DNA of 64,000 bases from Sulfurospirillum sp. (lineage in GTDB: Bacteria; Campylobacterota; Campylobacteria; Campylobacterales; Sulfurospirillaceae), in the NCBI GenBank assembly GCA_016744795.1, contig JADGDR010000001.1:186001-250000 (forward strand), in the 5' to 3' direction. Made by a program: the position numbers and the translations under genes. The first letter of the stretch is position 1, and each line of letters starts with the position of its first letter. Below are positions 36,814 to 46,194 of this stretch, one piece after another. Below the pieces are notes generated by a model, which saw only the letters and a list, made by a program, of their open reading frames with translations, made no database searches and was not told where the DNA came from.

Positions 36814-37759
36814 AAAAATATTACTAGTTCGAAACGATAATATTGGAGATTTAATATGCACAACTCCTGTTCTTGAAGCTTTGCGTAAAAAATATCCTGA
36901 TAACCAAATAGACATAGTTGTCAACAGCTACAACAACAGTGCTATATATAAAAATCCTTATGTAAATAAGATATATTGCTATACAAAACCTAAACATAAA
37001 AAAGGTTTATTAGACAAGGTCAAAGCAGCACTTGGTAAATTAAAAATTTTAATTGCTATTAGAAAAGAGAATTATGATGTAGTTGTTGTATTTAGAAGTG
37101 ATTATTCAAAATCTGCTGAACTATTTTCAAACATAACAAAGGCAACTTATAAAGTTGGTGTTAAAAATCCAAAAGGAAAAGACAACTTTAATATGCATAC
37201 TCTAGTTGACAATACTAAACATGAAGTAGAATTTTGTTTTGATTGCTTAAAAGAGTTTGGAGTTATTTACAATAATGAAAATACTTTTTTTCATGTTCCT
37301 TATGAAATCTCTCTTAAATACAAAAAATATAACGAACATTTTCTTTTTCACATATCTTCCAGAAAAGAAGCAAATAAGTACAGTATAGATAAATTTAAAA
37401 AAATAATAGAAAACTTAGAATATGACAAAATTCTAATTACTGCAGAACCTATAGATTTTGAAAATGCAAAAATACTTGATAAACAAACAAAAGCAACATT
37501 TATTCAAACATCATCATTAGAAGACCTTTCAGGATTAATTAAAAACATCAAGCTATTTATAACCCTTGATGGTGGAGCAATGCATGTTGCGCCAGCCTTA
37601 AAGGTAAAAACCATATCCATTAGTGGATATACAAATATGGATAAATGGTATCCTTGGGGATATAAAGACTTAGTAATCAAAGACAAAAGCAAAATAGCAA
37701 ATAACATACTTCCTCAAACCGTTGTAGATGTTATCAATAAAAATATTGAAAAAATATAA
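36794..37759 (+). CDS. Glycosyltransferase family 9
   Basis: A 321-residue GT9 protein. It has KILLVRNDNIGDLICTTPVL, VVVFRSDYSKSAELF, FHISSRKEANKYS, LDGGAMHVAPAL and DKWYPWGYKDLVI. It overlaps the previous gene by 20 bases and abuts the following GT4. The third consecutive GT9; it lacks the classic FGPT motif, having SGYTNMDKW at that position, so its donor specificity may differ. Confidence 0.8.
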   Translation: MIDLQNKKILLVRNDNIGDLICTTPVLEALRKKYPDNQIDIVVNSYNNSAIYKNPYVNKIYCYTKPKHKKGLLDKVKAALGKLKILIAIRKENYDVVVVFRSDYSKSAELFSNITKATYKVGVKNPKGKDNFNMHTLVDNTKHEVEFCFDCLKEFGVIYNNENTFFHVPYEISLKYKKYNEHFLFHISSRKEANKYSIDKFKKIIENLEYDKILITAEPIDFENAKILDKQTKATFIQTSSLEDLSGLIKNIKLFITLDGGAMHVAPALKVKTISISGYTNMDKWYPWGYKDLVIKDKSKIANNILPQTVVDVINKNIEKI

Positions 37760-38853
37760 TGAAAAAAGTTGCAATCATAATAGACTCTCTATCTGGTGGT
37801 GGTGCTGAAAAAGTTATGCTAGAAGTGGCAAAAGGTATTACAAAAAGAGGGACTCAAGTAAAAATTTTTATAAGAAAAAAACGTATTGAACATACAATTC
37901 CTGAAAAAATAGAAATCATCTGTTTAGATGACATTAAACCTAAACAGAGAATGAAGCGTCACGACTATGCAAAACTACTCAAAACAACACTTCAAAATGA
38001 AGGTCCATTTGAGCTTATCTTATCTAATTTAGAATCAACTGACAAAATGGTAAAACTGTTGAAACTTTCTAATGTATACTATGTGATTCATAATACAATA
38101 AGTAAAAAACTTGAAAATAGGTATAATAAAAAAGGTATTTTAAATAGGATGAAACACCTTAGAGAAAAAATAAAATTCAAAATATTATACAAAAATGAAA
38201 ATCTTATAACTGTTTCTAATGGAGTAAAGAATGATTTATTAAATACTCTGCATATAAAACCAAAGACTATACAAACGATTTATAATCCTTTTGACATAAA
38301 GCACATTAGAAAAAAATCACTAGAAAATAATTCTCTTATACCAAAAGAACCTTATATTATAAATGTTGGAAGATTTTTAATTGAACATAAAAGACAAGAC
38401 CTATTACTTGAAGCGTATAAAATATCAAATATAAAAGAAAAATTAGTTCTAATGGGACAGGGCGAAGATAAAGAAAAAATCTTACAACACATAGAAAAGC
38501 TCAATCTAGAAGATAAAGTAATTTTAATCGAGTTTCAAAAAAACCCTTATCCTTTTATAAAAAATGCTAAACTATTTGTTCTTTCAAGTGATTATGAAGG
38601 ATTACCTACCGTTCTAATTGAATCTTTAATTACAAATACTCCTATTGTAAGTACAAACTGTAAATCAGGTCCAGCAGAAATATTAGGAGAAGAAAATAAA
38701 GAACTTCTTTCCCCTACTAATGATGCCAACTTATTAGCAAAAAATATTATAAATAGTCTAAAAACAGATAAAATAATTAGGCCTATTGATATAAAAAAAT
38801 ATAGCCTAGACACAATTACAAACAATTATCTAAACTTAAAAGAGATTAAATGA
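37759..38853 (+). CDS. Glycosyltransferase family 4
   Basis: A 364-residue GT-B protein. It has VAIIIDSLSGGGAEKVMLEV, IYNPFDIKHI, YIINVGRFLIEHKRQDLLL, LVLMGQGEDKEKIL, NPYPFIKNAKLFVLSSDYEG and PAEILGEE. It is similar to the GT4 at 39864-41003 in the same motifs, and galE lies between them. A PglA/GalNAc-transferase-like pattern is visible, but specificity is unproven. Shares a base with the upstream GT9. Confidence 0.87.
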   Translation: MKKVAIIIDSLSGGGAEKVMLEVAKGITKRGTQVKIFIRKKRIEHTIPEKIEIICLDDIKPKQRMKRHDYAKLLKTTLQNEGPFELILSNLESTDKMVKLLKLSNVYYVIHNTISKKLENRYNKKGILNRMKHLREKIKFKILYKNENLITVSNGVKNDLLNTLHIKPKTIQTIYNPFDIKHIRKKSLENNSLIPKEPYIINVGRFLIEHKRQDLLLEAYKISNIKEKLVLMGQGEDKEKILQHIEKLNLEDKVILIEFQKNPYPFIKNAKLFVLSSDYEGLPTVLIESLITNTPIVSTNCKSGPAEILGEENKELLSPTNDANLLAKNIINSLKTDKIIRPIDIKKYSLDTITNNYLNLKEIK

Positions 38854-39851
38854 AAAAAGTTTTAATTACTGGCGGAGCAGGTTATATAGCTAGTCACCTC
38901 ATAAAAGAACTTCTAAAAGTGGATAAAATATCTATCTCAGTAATAGATAATTTCAAAACAGGCTTTTTAAAAACAATCAAAACTCTGCAAACATTAGGGG
39001 AGTTTAACTTTACACAATTAGATTTATCAAATTTTGAAGTTGTCAAACAGTACATTAACGAAAATAAATTTGATACTGTCATACACTTTGCAGCTAGTTC
39101 TATTGTTTCTGATTCAATGAAAGACCCAATAAACTATTATATGAACAATACAGTAAATTCAATAAACTTAATTAAGTGTTGTTCTCAAAATGGCATTAAG
39201 AATTTTATTTTTAGCTCTACCGCGGCTGTTTATGGTGATATTAAAAGCCAGCATCCCATAAAAGAAACAACTGCTACAAACCCAATAAATCCTTATGGTA
39301 GAAGTAAACTTTTTATAGAAAAGATTTTACAAGATGAGTCACTAGTAAATAAAGAATTTAATTTTGGAATTTTAAGATATTTTAACGTAGCTGGAGCTGA
39401 TTTTGAAAACAAACTAGGTGAGTGCCATGAACCAGAAACACATCTTATACCACTTGTAGCAAAAGTAGCATTAGGCAAAATAGATTCCATATCTATATAT
39501 GGAAATGACTACAAAACAATTGATGGAACTTGTATAAGAGATTATATACATGTAGTCGATTTAGCATATGCACATATAGAAGTTATAAACTATCTAGAAG
39601 CTGGTAACAATAGTGACATCTTTAACTGTGGGTATGGACATGGTTTCTCTGTCAAAGAAGTTATCCATGAAATGAAAAATATTTCAAATAATAACTTTTT
39701 AGTTAAAAAAGAACTAAGAAGAGAAGGAGACCCAGATATTCTAATTGCAGACAATAAAAAAATATTGAAAAAAACAAACTGGACTCCAAAGTTTGATGAC
39801 TTGAAATTAATATGTTCAACAGCATTAAAATGGGAAAATACACTAATATAA
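38850..39851 (+). CDS. galE: UDP-glucose 4-epimerase
   Basis: A 333-residue epimerase. It has ITGGAGYIASHLI (6-18), HFAASSIVSDSM, FSSTAAVYGD, NPYGRSKLFIEK with the Tyr-x3-Lys pair, and RYFNVAGAD, CIRDYIHVVDLA and NCGYGHGFSVKEV. It supplies UDP-galactose (or UDP-GalNAc) for the flanking glycosyltransferases. YIHVVD overlaps the one degenerate ACATGTA in this stretch. Overlaps the upstream GT4 by 4 bases. Confidence 0.93.
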   Translation: MKKVLITGGAGYIASHLIKELLKVDKISISVIDNFKTGFLKTIKTLQTLGEFNFTQLDLSNFEVVKQYINENKFDTVIHFAASSIVSDSMKDPINYYMNNTVNSINLIKCCSQNGIKNFIFSSTAAVYGDIKSQHPIKETTATNPINPYGRSKLFIEKILQDESLVNKEFNFGILRYFNVAGADFENKLGECHEPETHLIPLVAKVALGKIDSISIYGNDYKTIDGTCIRDYIHVVDLAYAHIEVINYLEAGNNSDIFNCGYGHGFSVKEVIHEMKNISNNNFLVKKELRREGDPDILIADNKKILKKTNWTPKFDDLKLICSTALKWENTLI

Positions 39852-39863
39852 TTTAGGAATAAA

Positions 39864-41003
39864 ATGAAAAAAATAGGTTTATTGATTGATACACTAATCG
39901 GTGGCGGAGCAGAAAGAATTGTTCTAAATTTTGCAGAAACGTTTGCAAAGTATGGGCATGAAGTACATATTATTTTAATAAAAAATATAATAGAACATGA
40001 AATAGATGAAAATCTATATAGCATACATTACTTAAGTGATGATGGAAAATCATCAAAATATAAATTTATAAACAAACAAAAATTAAAACAAAAATTAAAA
40101 AATAAAGTAAGTGAAATAGAAAAAAATTCTAAAAAATTTGACCTATTTATCTCAAATGCAGAAGATATGGATTTACTAGCTAAAAATGCAAAATTAGAAA
40201 ATTTATATATTAGATACAGAAACTCTATGTATGTATATTATGAAAGTAAATTCAAAAATACTCATGGATTAAAAAAAATTAGAAGAAAACTAAAGTTTAA
40301 ATTTCAATTTAGACATAGGTATAACAATCAAAATATAATCACAGTTTCAAAAGCCTTGATAGATGACATCACAAACCTGATGGGAATAAAACCCAAGATG
40401 ATTAAAAATATCTATAATCCTTTTGATTTTGAAAAAATAAGACAACGAGGAAATGAGGTCAATAAGCAAATCCCAAAAGAAAAATATATAATCTATGCAG
40501 CAAAATTTGAAAACAGAAAAAATCAAAAACTTTTAGTAAAAGCTTATAAAAAATCAGGAATTACCTTACCTTTAGTGTTAATAGGAAATGTACATACTGA
40601 TTCAGATAAAAAATATTTATCTGAATTAAAAGAATTAATCAAAAAGTTAAATATAGAAGACAAAATAATATTTTCAGGATTTCAGAAGAACCCATACCCA
40701 TGGATAAAAAATGCTGAACTATTTGTTATGTCTTCAAATAGTGAAGGATTACCTTTAGTTCTTGTTGAAGCATTAATATTAGGAACAAATATTATAAGCA
40801 CAGATTGTCCAACAGGACCAAGTGAAGTCCTAATTGGAAATCTAAAAGAATTTTTATCTCCAGTTAATGATATTGATGCATTAGCATCAAATATAAAAAA
40901 TGCACTTATTGACTATCCAAATGTAGATCAAGAAATATTAAACAAATTTAAAGCAGAATATTCAGTTAATCAATATTTGAGTTTGATAAATAATCATGCT
41001 TAG
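39864..41003 (+). CDS. Glycosyltransferase family 4, paralogue of the GT4 before galE
   Basis: A 379-residue GT-B protein. It begins KKIGLLIDTLIGGGAERIVL and has IYNPFDFEKI, IIYAAKFENRKNQKLL, LVLIGNVHTDSD, NPYPWIKNAELFVMSSNSEG and PSEVLIG. Layout and several motifs mirror the gene at 37759-38853, so the pair probably arose by duplication around galE. Very Lys/Asn-rich. AGGA precedes its ATG by 6 bases. Confidence 0.87.
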   Translation: MKKIGLLIDTLIGGGAERIVLNFAETFAKYGHEVHIILIKNIIEHEIDENLYSIHYLSDDGKSSKYKFINKQKLKQKLKNKVSEIEKNSKKFDLFISNAEDMDLLAKNAKLENLYIRYRNSMYVYYESKFKNTHGLKKIRRKLKFKFQFRHRYNNQNIITVSKALIDDITNLMGIKPKMIKNIYNPFDFEKIRQRGNEVNKQIPKEKYIIYAAKFENRKNQKLLVKAYKKSGITLPLVLIGNVHTDSDKKYLSELKELIKKLNIEDKIIFSGFQKNPYPWIKNAELFVMSSNSEGLPLVLVEALILGTNIISTDCPTGPSEVLIGNLKEFLSPVNDIDALASNIKNALIDYPNVDQEILNKFKAEYSVNQYLSLINNHA

Positions 41004-41049
41004 AATAAAAAAATATATAAATAATATGCTAGAATACCACATATCAAAT

Positions 41050-41062
41050 AGGAGAAAACATC
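41050..41062 (+). promoter_or_regulatory. Shine-Dalgarno AGGAG facing an in-frame ATC codon upstream of the O-antigen ligase
   Basis: AGGAG at 41050-41054 is the only good ribosome site in the 41004-41110 gap. Five bases later is ATC at 41060, in frame with the ligase and open for 17 codons to the TTG at 41111. That TTG has no close Shine-Dalgarno. The true start may be ATC (or a lost ATG) here. Confidence 0.55.
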
Positions 41063-41110
41063 AATAATCATCCATATATACAAATCATTAAAGGTAATAT
41101 TGATATTATA

Positions 41111-42349
41111 TTGCTAGGCATATTCTTTTTTTCTCTTCCTATCGCTGGTGTTGCATCTATACAAAGTATTTCACTTGGTTTATTTATTATTTATGCATTA
41201 ATAAAAAATCATGGTAAAATTCCTTATAAAAAATTATTTTTTTATAAGAACATATTACTAGCATTTATTATAATACTTTTTTTAGCACTTGTTTCTTTAT
41301 ATTTTACTCCTGATGTAAAAGAAAGTCTAAAAGAAATAAAAAGTGAACTAGTAAGAAGTTTTGCTGTTATGGGAATCTTTTTTTTATACACAATAATAAA
41401 TGACAGAAAAAAAATAATTAATATATTTTATGTAATTATGTTATCCTTATTACTGCATACTATTATTAATCTTTTTATATGGTATTCTCATGGAATGTGG
41501 CCATATAGAGCAGGTGGTCTTCTTGACTCTGGAGGAGGAGAAAGATTTGGGATTTGGGCTACTTACGCTTTTTCTGCTGCAATCGCTATGTTGTTTACAA
41601 AATATAAAAAGAGTGCTTTTATACTAATAAGTTTATCTACCTTATCTGTATATGCAAACCAAACAAGAGCAACTTTTATAGCTAGCATACTAATAATAAT
41701 TCTTGTTTTTATCTTCTTTACTAATAATAAAAAAATTAAACTATTTTCTTTAACAACAATTATATTAATTATATGTTTATTCTACAATTACTCTGAAAAC
41801 TTATCAAATAGATATAATGTTAAACATATGATTTCAAATGTAGAACATGCTTTATATCTCCCTCCTAGTAAATTTACACAAATAGATATGGAATATTCTA
41901 CTTTAGTAAGACTTAGCATGTGGAAATCAGTTATTTTATATAGACTCCAAGAGCCTTTTATACCTACTGAATATGGAAGATTTTTATATGCAAAAAGCAT
42001 CAAAAAGAATTTTAAAAATTCTCCTGAAAATTTACCATTTAAAATTTTTGCACAAACTCACAATGATTTTATCGGAACGCTATATTCACTTGGTATTATA
42101 GGACTACTGGCTTTTATTTATATACTTTACTTCAAATTAAAAATAGCATTTAATATTTTCAAAAAAACTGATAATACATACTATAGGGCATATGGAGTAT
42201 TTATATTTTTAGGAACTATAGGTTTCATAATATCAATGACATTTGGAAGCTTTTTTGGAGATAGTGAAACAAAATTTTTCTATCCTTTATATGGAATTTT
42301 ATTAGGAATATATTACAATGAAAAAAATACACTTCATACGAGCCAATAA
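41111..42349 (+). CDS. O-antigen ligase / polymerase family membrane protein (WaaL-like)
   Basis: A multi-pass membrane protein of at least 412 residues with about ten hydrophobic segments. A long periplasmic-type loop before the last segments contains TLVRLSMWK and AQTHNDFIGTLYSLGIIGLL. The H-N-D-F motif is typical of the Wzy_C/O-antigen ligase domain. WaaL joins undecaprenyl-linked O-antigen to lipid A-core in the periplasm. The start is uncertain: TTG at 41111 is the first standard start, but a better ribosome site points to 41060, giving 17 more residues. No Wzx or Wzy is seen in the window. Confidence 0.8.
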   Translation: MLGIFFFSLPIAGVASIQSISLGLFIIYALIKNHGKIPYKKLFFYKNILLAFIIILFLALVSLYFTPDVKESLKEIKSELVRSFAVMGIFFLYTIINDRKKIINIFYVIMLSLLLHTIINLFIWYSHGMWPYRAGGLLDSGGGERFGIWATYAFSAAIAMLFTKYKKSAFILISLSTLSVYANQTRATFIASILIIILVFIFFTNNKKIKLFSLTTIILIICLFYNYSENLSNRYNVKHMISNVEHALYLPPSKFTQIDMEYSTLVRLSMWKSVILYRLQEPFIPTEYGRFLYAKSIKKNFKNSPENLPFKIFAQTHNDFIGTLYSLGIIGLLAFIYILYFKLKIAFNIFKKTDNTYYRAYGVFIFLGTIGFIISMTFGSFFGDSETKFFYPLYGILLGIYYNEKNTLHTSQ

Positions 42350-43352
42350 AACTAAATATGGTGGAGCTGAAAACTATCTTTTAAGGCTTACTGAAGAGTT
42401 AAAAAATAGAGAAATTGAGCATAAAATAGTTAATTCTATTTTCCCTAAATTTCTCATGTCTTGGTTAAGAGCAATATTATTTAATCTTCAGGTATGTATA
42501 AATAAAAAAAATAAATTCTATTTTTCGTTAGAAAGAGTGGTTTGTCCAGATATATATAGAGCAGGAGATGGTGTTCATAGAGTTTTTATGAATATTGAAA
42601 AAAAGTCAAAATTTAATTTACTCAATATTGTTTATCTGTACATTGAAAAACGTATGTTTAATAATGCTAAAAAAATCATAGCCATATCAAACATGGTAAA
42701 AAATGATATTATAAATACATATAAAATTTCACCAAAGAAAATTAAAGTAATTTACAATGGTATTAAGTTAAAAAAAATTGATTATAATAATTCTTTTAAA
42801 AGAATATCACAAGAATTTAATATATCAACTGATGAAAAAATATTTTTATTCGTTGGTAGCGGATTTAAACGAAAAGGCGTAAAAGAATTTCTAGAGATAC
42901 TATCTAAATTAGAAAATAGAAACTTCAAAGCGTTTGTAATAGGAAAAGAAAAAAACATAGTTTATTATAAAAATCTTAGCAAGAAACTAAATTTAGCAAA
43001 CAAAATTATTTTCACTGGGCAGCGTACTGATGTAGATGATTTTTATACTATTAGTGATATATTTTTATTTCCGACAAGATATGAGCCTTTTGGCAACGTA
43101 ATATTAGAAGCTATGAATTTTTCCAATGCAGTAATAACTACTAAATTCTGTGGAGGTGGTGAAATACTAAATAACCAACTAATCATGAATACCCCACAAG
43201 ACTACACAATCGCAAGTAAAATAGATGCTCTTCTAGAAAATCCAGAAAAATTAGAAGCACTAAAAAAAGAAAACTTCAAAATTGTACAAAACTTTACTAT
43301 AGAAAAAAATGCAAAAGAGACAATGGATATCATTAATGAATATCTTAATTGA
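42318..43352 (+). CDS. Glycosyltransferase family 4 (WaaG-like)
   Basis: A 344-residue GT-B enzyme. It has KIHFIRANKTKYGGAENYLL, RAGDGVHRVFM (as in WaaG-like core glucosyltransferases), IAISNMVKNDII, VIYNGIKLKK, FLFVGSGFKRKGV, PTRYEPFGNVILEAMN with the E-x7-E pair, and GGGEIL. It probably adds the first outer-core hexose to heptose II. It overlaps the ligase by 32 bases and waaF by 17. Confidence 0.85.
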   Translation: MKKIHFIRANKTKYGGAENYLLRLTEELKNREIEHKIVNSIFPKFLMSWLRAILFNLQVCINKKNKFYFSLERVVCPDIYRAGDGVHRVFMNIEKKSKFNLLNIVYLYIEKRMFNNAKKIIAISNMVKNDIINTYKISPKKIKVIYNGIKLKKIDYNNSFKRISQEFNISTDEKIFLFVGSGFKRKGVKEFLEILSKLENRNFKAFVIGKEKNIVYYKNLSKKLNLANKIIFTGQRTDVDDFYTISDIFLFPTRYEPFGNVILEAMNFSNAVITTKFCGGGEILNNQLIMNTPQDYTIASKIDALLENPEKLEALKKENFKIVQNFTIEKNAKETMDIINEYLN

Positions 43353-44250
43353 ACTCCCAACATGGCTTGGTGATGCTGTTATGACAACTCCTGCTATAGA
43401 AGAGATTATAAAACAATATCCTCATGCAAAAATAACTTTTTTTGGTTCTTATGTCTCAACACAAGCTCTAAAATCTCATCCTAACTCTTTACATGTAAAG
43501 CTCGATAAGAGCAAAAAAGCTTTTTCAAGATTGTATTGGTTATATAAAACTGCAAAAGAATTAGGCTCATTTGATTTGACTATTAGTTTTAGAAGTTCAT
43601 TTACTAGCAAACTCTTTTTGAGCTTTGTTAATGCAAAAAAGAAAATTCAATACAAAAAGAACATACATAGTGGACATCAAGTCCAAAAGTATGCAAAGAC
43701 TCTACATGTAAAACCTCAAGATTTAAAACTTTACCAAAAACCTTACGTGTATACTCGTCCAACCTTAGGCATAAACCCAGGTGCAACTTATGGTAGTGCT
43801 AAAAGATGGTACCCACAAGAGTTTGCAAAAGTAGCAACTCACTTTGCAAAAACTCATGATATTGTTATATTTGGTGGACCAAATGAAGTTGATATTGCAA
43901 ATGAGGTAGAGAAATTAATAGATGCAAAAGTAACAAATTTAGCAGGGAAAACAGATATAACTGAACTCATAGAAAAAATTGCAGGACTAAGTTTATTTGT
44001 TACAAATGACAGTGGTCCTATGCATATAGCTGCAGCTTATAAAATACCAACTGTCACTCTATTTGGACCAACTAAATATGATGAAACATCCCAGTGGAAT
44101 AATCCTAATGGATATATCATATCTCATAATTTAGAGTGCGCCCCTTGCATGAAAAGAATCTGCCCACTCAAAACACATGAGTGCATGAAGGGCATTAATG
44201 CAAAGGAAGTTATTGCTCTACTAGAGAATCATCTATTGCTTGGCAAATAA
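43336..44250 (+). CDS. waaF: Lipopolysaccharide heptosyltransferase II
   Basis: A GT9 enzyme of about 304 residues adding the second inner-core heptose. I start it at ATG 43336 ([20 protein letters not shown]), since WaaF homologues begin there. A start 27 bases upstream adds MQKRQWISL, which is unlike the family. It has [25 protein letters not shown] (the GATYGxAKRW hallmark), [13 protein letters not shown] and [13 protein letters not shown]. The tail [17 protein letters not shown] is typical. Its 3' end overlaps gmhA, on the opposite strand, by 41 bases. Confidence 0.93.
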   Translation: MNILIELPTWLGDAVMTTPAIEEIIKQYPHAKITFFGSYVSTQALKSHPNSLHVKLDKSKKAFSRLYWLYKTAKELGSFDLTISFRSSFTSKLFLSFVNAKKKIQYKKNIHSGHQVQKYAKTLHVKPQDLKLYQKPYVYTRPTLGINPGATYGSAKRWYPQEFAKVATHFAKTHDIVIFGGPNEVDIANEVEKLIDAKVTNLAGKTDITELIEKIAGLSLFVTNDSGPMHIAAAYKIPTVTLFGPTKYDETSQWNNPNGYIISHNLECAPCMKRICPLKTHECMKGINAKEVIALLENHLLLGK

Positions 44251-44782
44251 TATGCCCAATCATAATGTGCATCTCTTGAATTCTAGGTGTATCATCGCTT
44301 GGAACTACTAAGTTTATATCACAAAACTCATTCATAGCTCCACCATCTCCTCCAGAAAATCCTATAGTTTTGCATCCCATATTTTTTCCCAAACTCAATG
44401 CTCTTAATACATTTTTGCTATTACCACTAGTTGAAATTCCAATAAGTAAATCTCCCTCACGAGCTAAGGCTTCAACCTGTCTATCAAATACTCGCTCATA
44501 ACCGTAATCGTTACCAACAGCGGTTAAAACAGATGTATCAGTCGTAAGTGCAAGTCCTGGAAGCCCGCGACGTTCTGTTTTATAACGTCCGCTAAGTTCA
44601 GCTGCAATATGCTGAGCATCTGCTGCACTTCCACCATTACCAAAAAGTAAAATCTTATTTCCATTTTTAATCGTCTCAGCCGCTATAATACAAGCTGTAT
44701 ATATATGGTTTGGTAAAGTTTCTATTGTTTTTTCTATCGTTTGCTTATGAGCATTCATTTCGCTCTGTATCATCGTCATCAT
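44210..44782 (-). CDS. gmhA: Phosphoheptose isomerase
   Basis: A 190-residue SIS-domain isomerase turning sedoheptulose-7-phosphate into D-glycero-D-manno-heptose-7-phosphate. It has [48 protein letters not shown] and [14 protein letters not shown] with metal-binding His and Glu. It is the last gene of the heptose operon, overlaps hldE by 4 bases, and its tail overlaps waaF on the other strand by 41 bases. Start could be either of two nearby ATGs. Confidence 0.94.
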   Translation of the reverse strand: MMTMIQSEMNAHKQTIEKTIETLPNHIYTACIIAAETIKNGNKILLFGNGGSAADAQHIAAELSGRYKTERRGLPGLALTTDTSVLTAVGNDYGYERVFDRQVEALAREGDLLIGISTSGNSKNVLRALSLGKNMGCKTIGFSGGDGGAMNEFCDINLVVPSDDTPRIQEMHIMIGHIICQAIDDSLVEQ

Positions 44783-46194
44783 AATTGTGCTCTCTTTATT
44801 ATATTAGTTGTACTTTTCCCATCTACAAAATCTACAAGTCTAAGTTCTTTGGCAATATCACTACCAATCACTTCTTTACCTTTATAGTCTCCACCTTTTA
44901 CTAAAACATCTGGTTGAATCGCTTTTATAAGCTCATAAGGAGTATCTTCACCAAATTCCACTACAAAACTAACAGACTCTAAAGCACTAAGAACATAAGC
45001 TCGATCTTCACTTATATTTATAGGACGACTCTCCCCTTTAAGCCTTCGTACTGACTCATCAGAATTTAGCCCAACTATTAACATGTCACCAAAACTTTTT
45101 GCAATTTCAAGATACTTTACATGTCCAACATGAAGTATATCAAAACAGCCATTTGTAAAAACTATTTTTTTATTTCTAAAGTTTTTAAGTAACTCTGCTA
45201 TCTCGTCTTTAGTTTTTATCTTGCTATCAGCTTTACCACTTCGTAAACTATGCTCATACATATCTATTTCATCAAGGCTTACAGTTGCACTTCCAAGTTT
45301 TCCAATAACAACAGCAGCAGCACTTGTAGCAAACAAAGCTGACTCTTTTATGTCTAAATTACAAGACAAAGCATAACCAAATGAAGCTAAAACAGTATCA
45401 CCTGCTCCTGTTACATCAAAAACTTCACGAGCTACTGTAGGAACTTTTGTTACCTCATCACCAAAAATAGCCATACCATCTTCGCTAAGAGTTATGATTG
45501 CATAATCAAGTTCTAAAGAACTTTTTAACAACTCTCCAGCCTTGTGCAAACTCTCTTCATCAACAATATTTATCTTTGTTGCTTCTATTGCCTCTTTTTT
45601 ATTTGGAGTTATTAGCGTTGCACCCTTGTACTTACTGTAGTCATCACCTTTTGGATCTGCCAAAACAAATTTATTATGCTTTTTTGCTAAGTTTATTAGT
45701 TTACATGTAAGATTATCTGTAAGTACACCTTTACCATAATCAGAAAGAAGTACAGCGTCAAAACTTTCTACAATAGCCTCAAATCTGTCATAAAGTTCAT
45801 CTTCACATTTTGAATCTATATTGTCTTTTGATTCCATATCGTATCGAATAATTTGTTGATTAACAGCAATAACACGGCTTTTTTTGCTAGTGTATCTACC
45901 TTTTTGTTTTACAAGACTACTTGCATCAACACCAGAACTTTCAAGCATACTTAAAAGCTCTTCTCCGTTACTGTCTTCCCCAATAACACTTAAAACACTA
46001 ACCTGCGCACCCATAGTTATAAGATTATTTATAACATTACCTGCACCACCAAGAACCGTTGTTTCTTTGTGAATATCAACTACTTGAACAGGAGCTTCAG
46101 GAGAGATTCTCTCACAATTTCCCCAAAGATAATGATCCAACATCAAATCACCAACAACCAAAATTTTAGGTGTATATTCTCTTAATCTATCCAT
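44779..46194 (-). CDS. hldE: Bifunctional heptose-7-phosphate kinase / heptose-1-phosphate adenylyltransferase
   Basis: A 471-residue fusion. The N-terminal PfkB-family kinase (about 1-315) has [25 protein letters not shown] and [13 protein letters not shown]. The C-terminal adenylyltransferase has [18 protein letters not shown] (HxGH nucleotide motif) and [12 protein letters not shown]. It makes ADP-D-glycero-D-manno-heptose with GmhB acting in between. Overlaps hldD by 8 and gmhA by 4 bases. Confidence 0.95.
   Translation of the reverse strand: MDRLREYTPKILVVGDLMLDHYLWGNCERISPEAPVQVVDIHKETTVLGGAGNVINNLITMGAQVSVLSVIGEDSNGEELLSMLESSGVDASSLVKQKGRYTSKKSRVIAVNQQIIRYDMESKDNIDSKCEDELYDRFEAIVESFDAVLLSDYGKGVLTDNLTCKLINLAKKHNKFVLADPKGDDYSKYKGATLITPNKKEAIEATKINIVDEESLHKAGELLKSSLELDYAIITLSEDGMAIFGDEVTKVPTVAREVFDVTGAGDTVLASFGYALSCNLDIKESALFATSAAAVVIGKLGSATVSLDEIDMYEHSLRSGKADSKIKTKDEIAELLKNFRNKKIVFTNGCFDILHVGHVKYLEIAKSFGDMLIVGLNSDESVRRLKGESRPINISEDRAYVLSALESVSFVVEFGEDTPYELIKAIQPDVLVKGGDYKGKEVIGSDIAKELRLVDFVDGKSTTNIIKRAQL

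Noticed and set aside
39590-40024. A 144-codon open frame on the minus strand
   Set aside because: It lies entirely across galE and the following GT4, both with strong family motifs. Its translation is a hydrophobic, Ser/Phe-rich shadow of low-complexity AT-rich codons.
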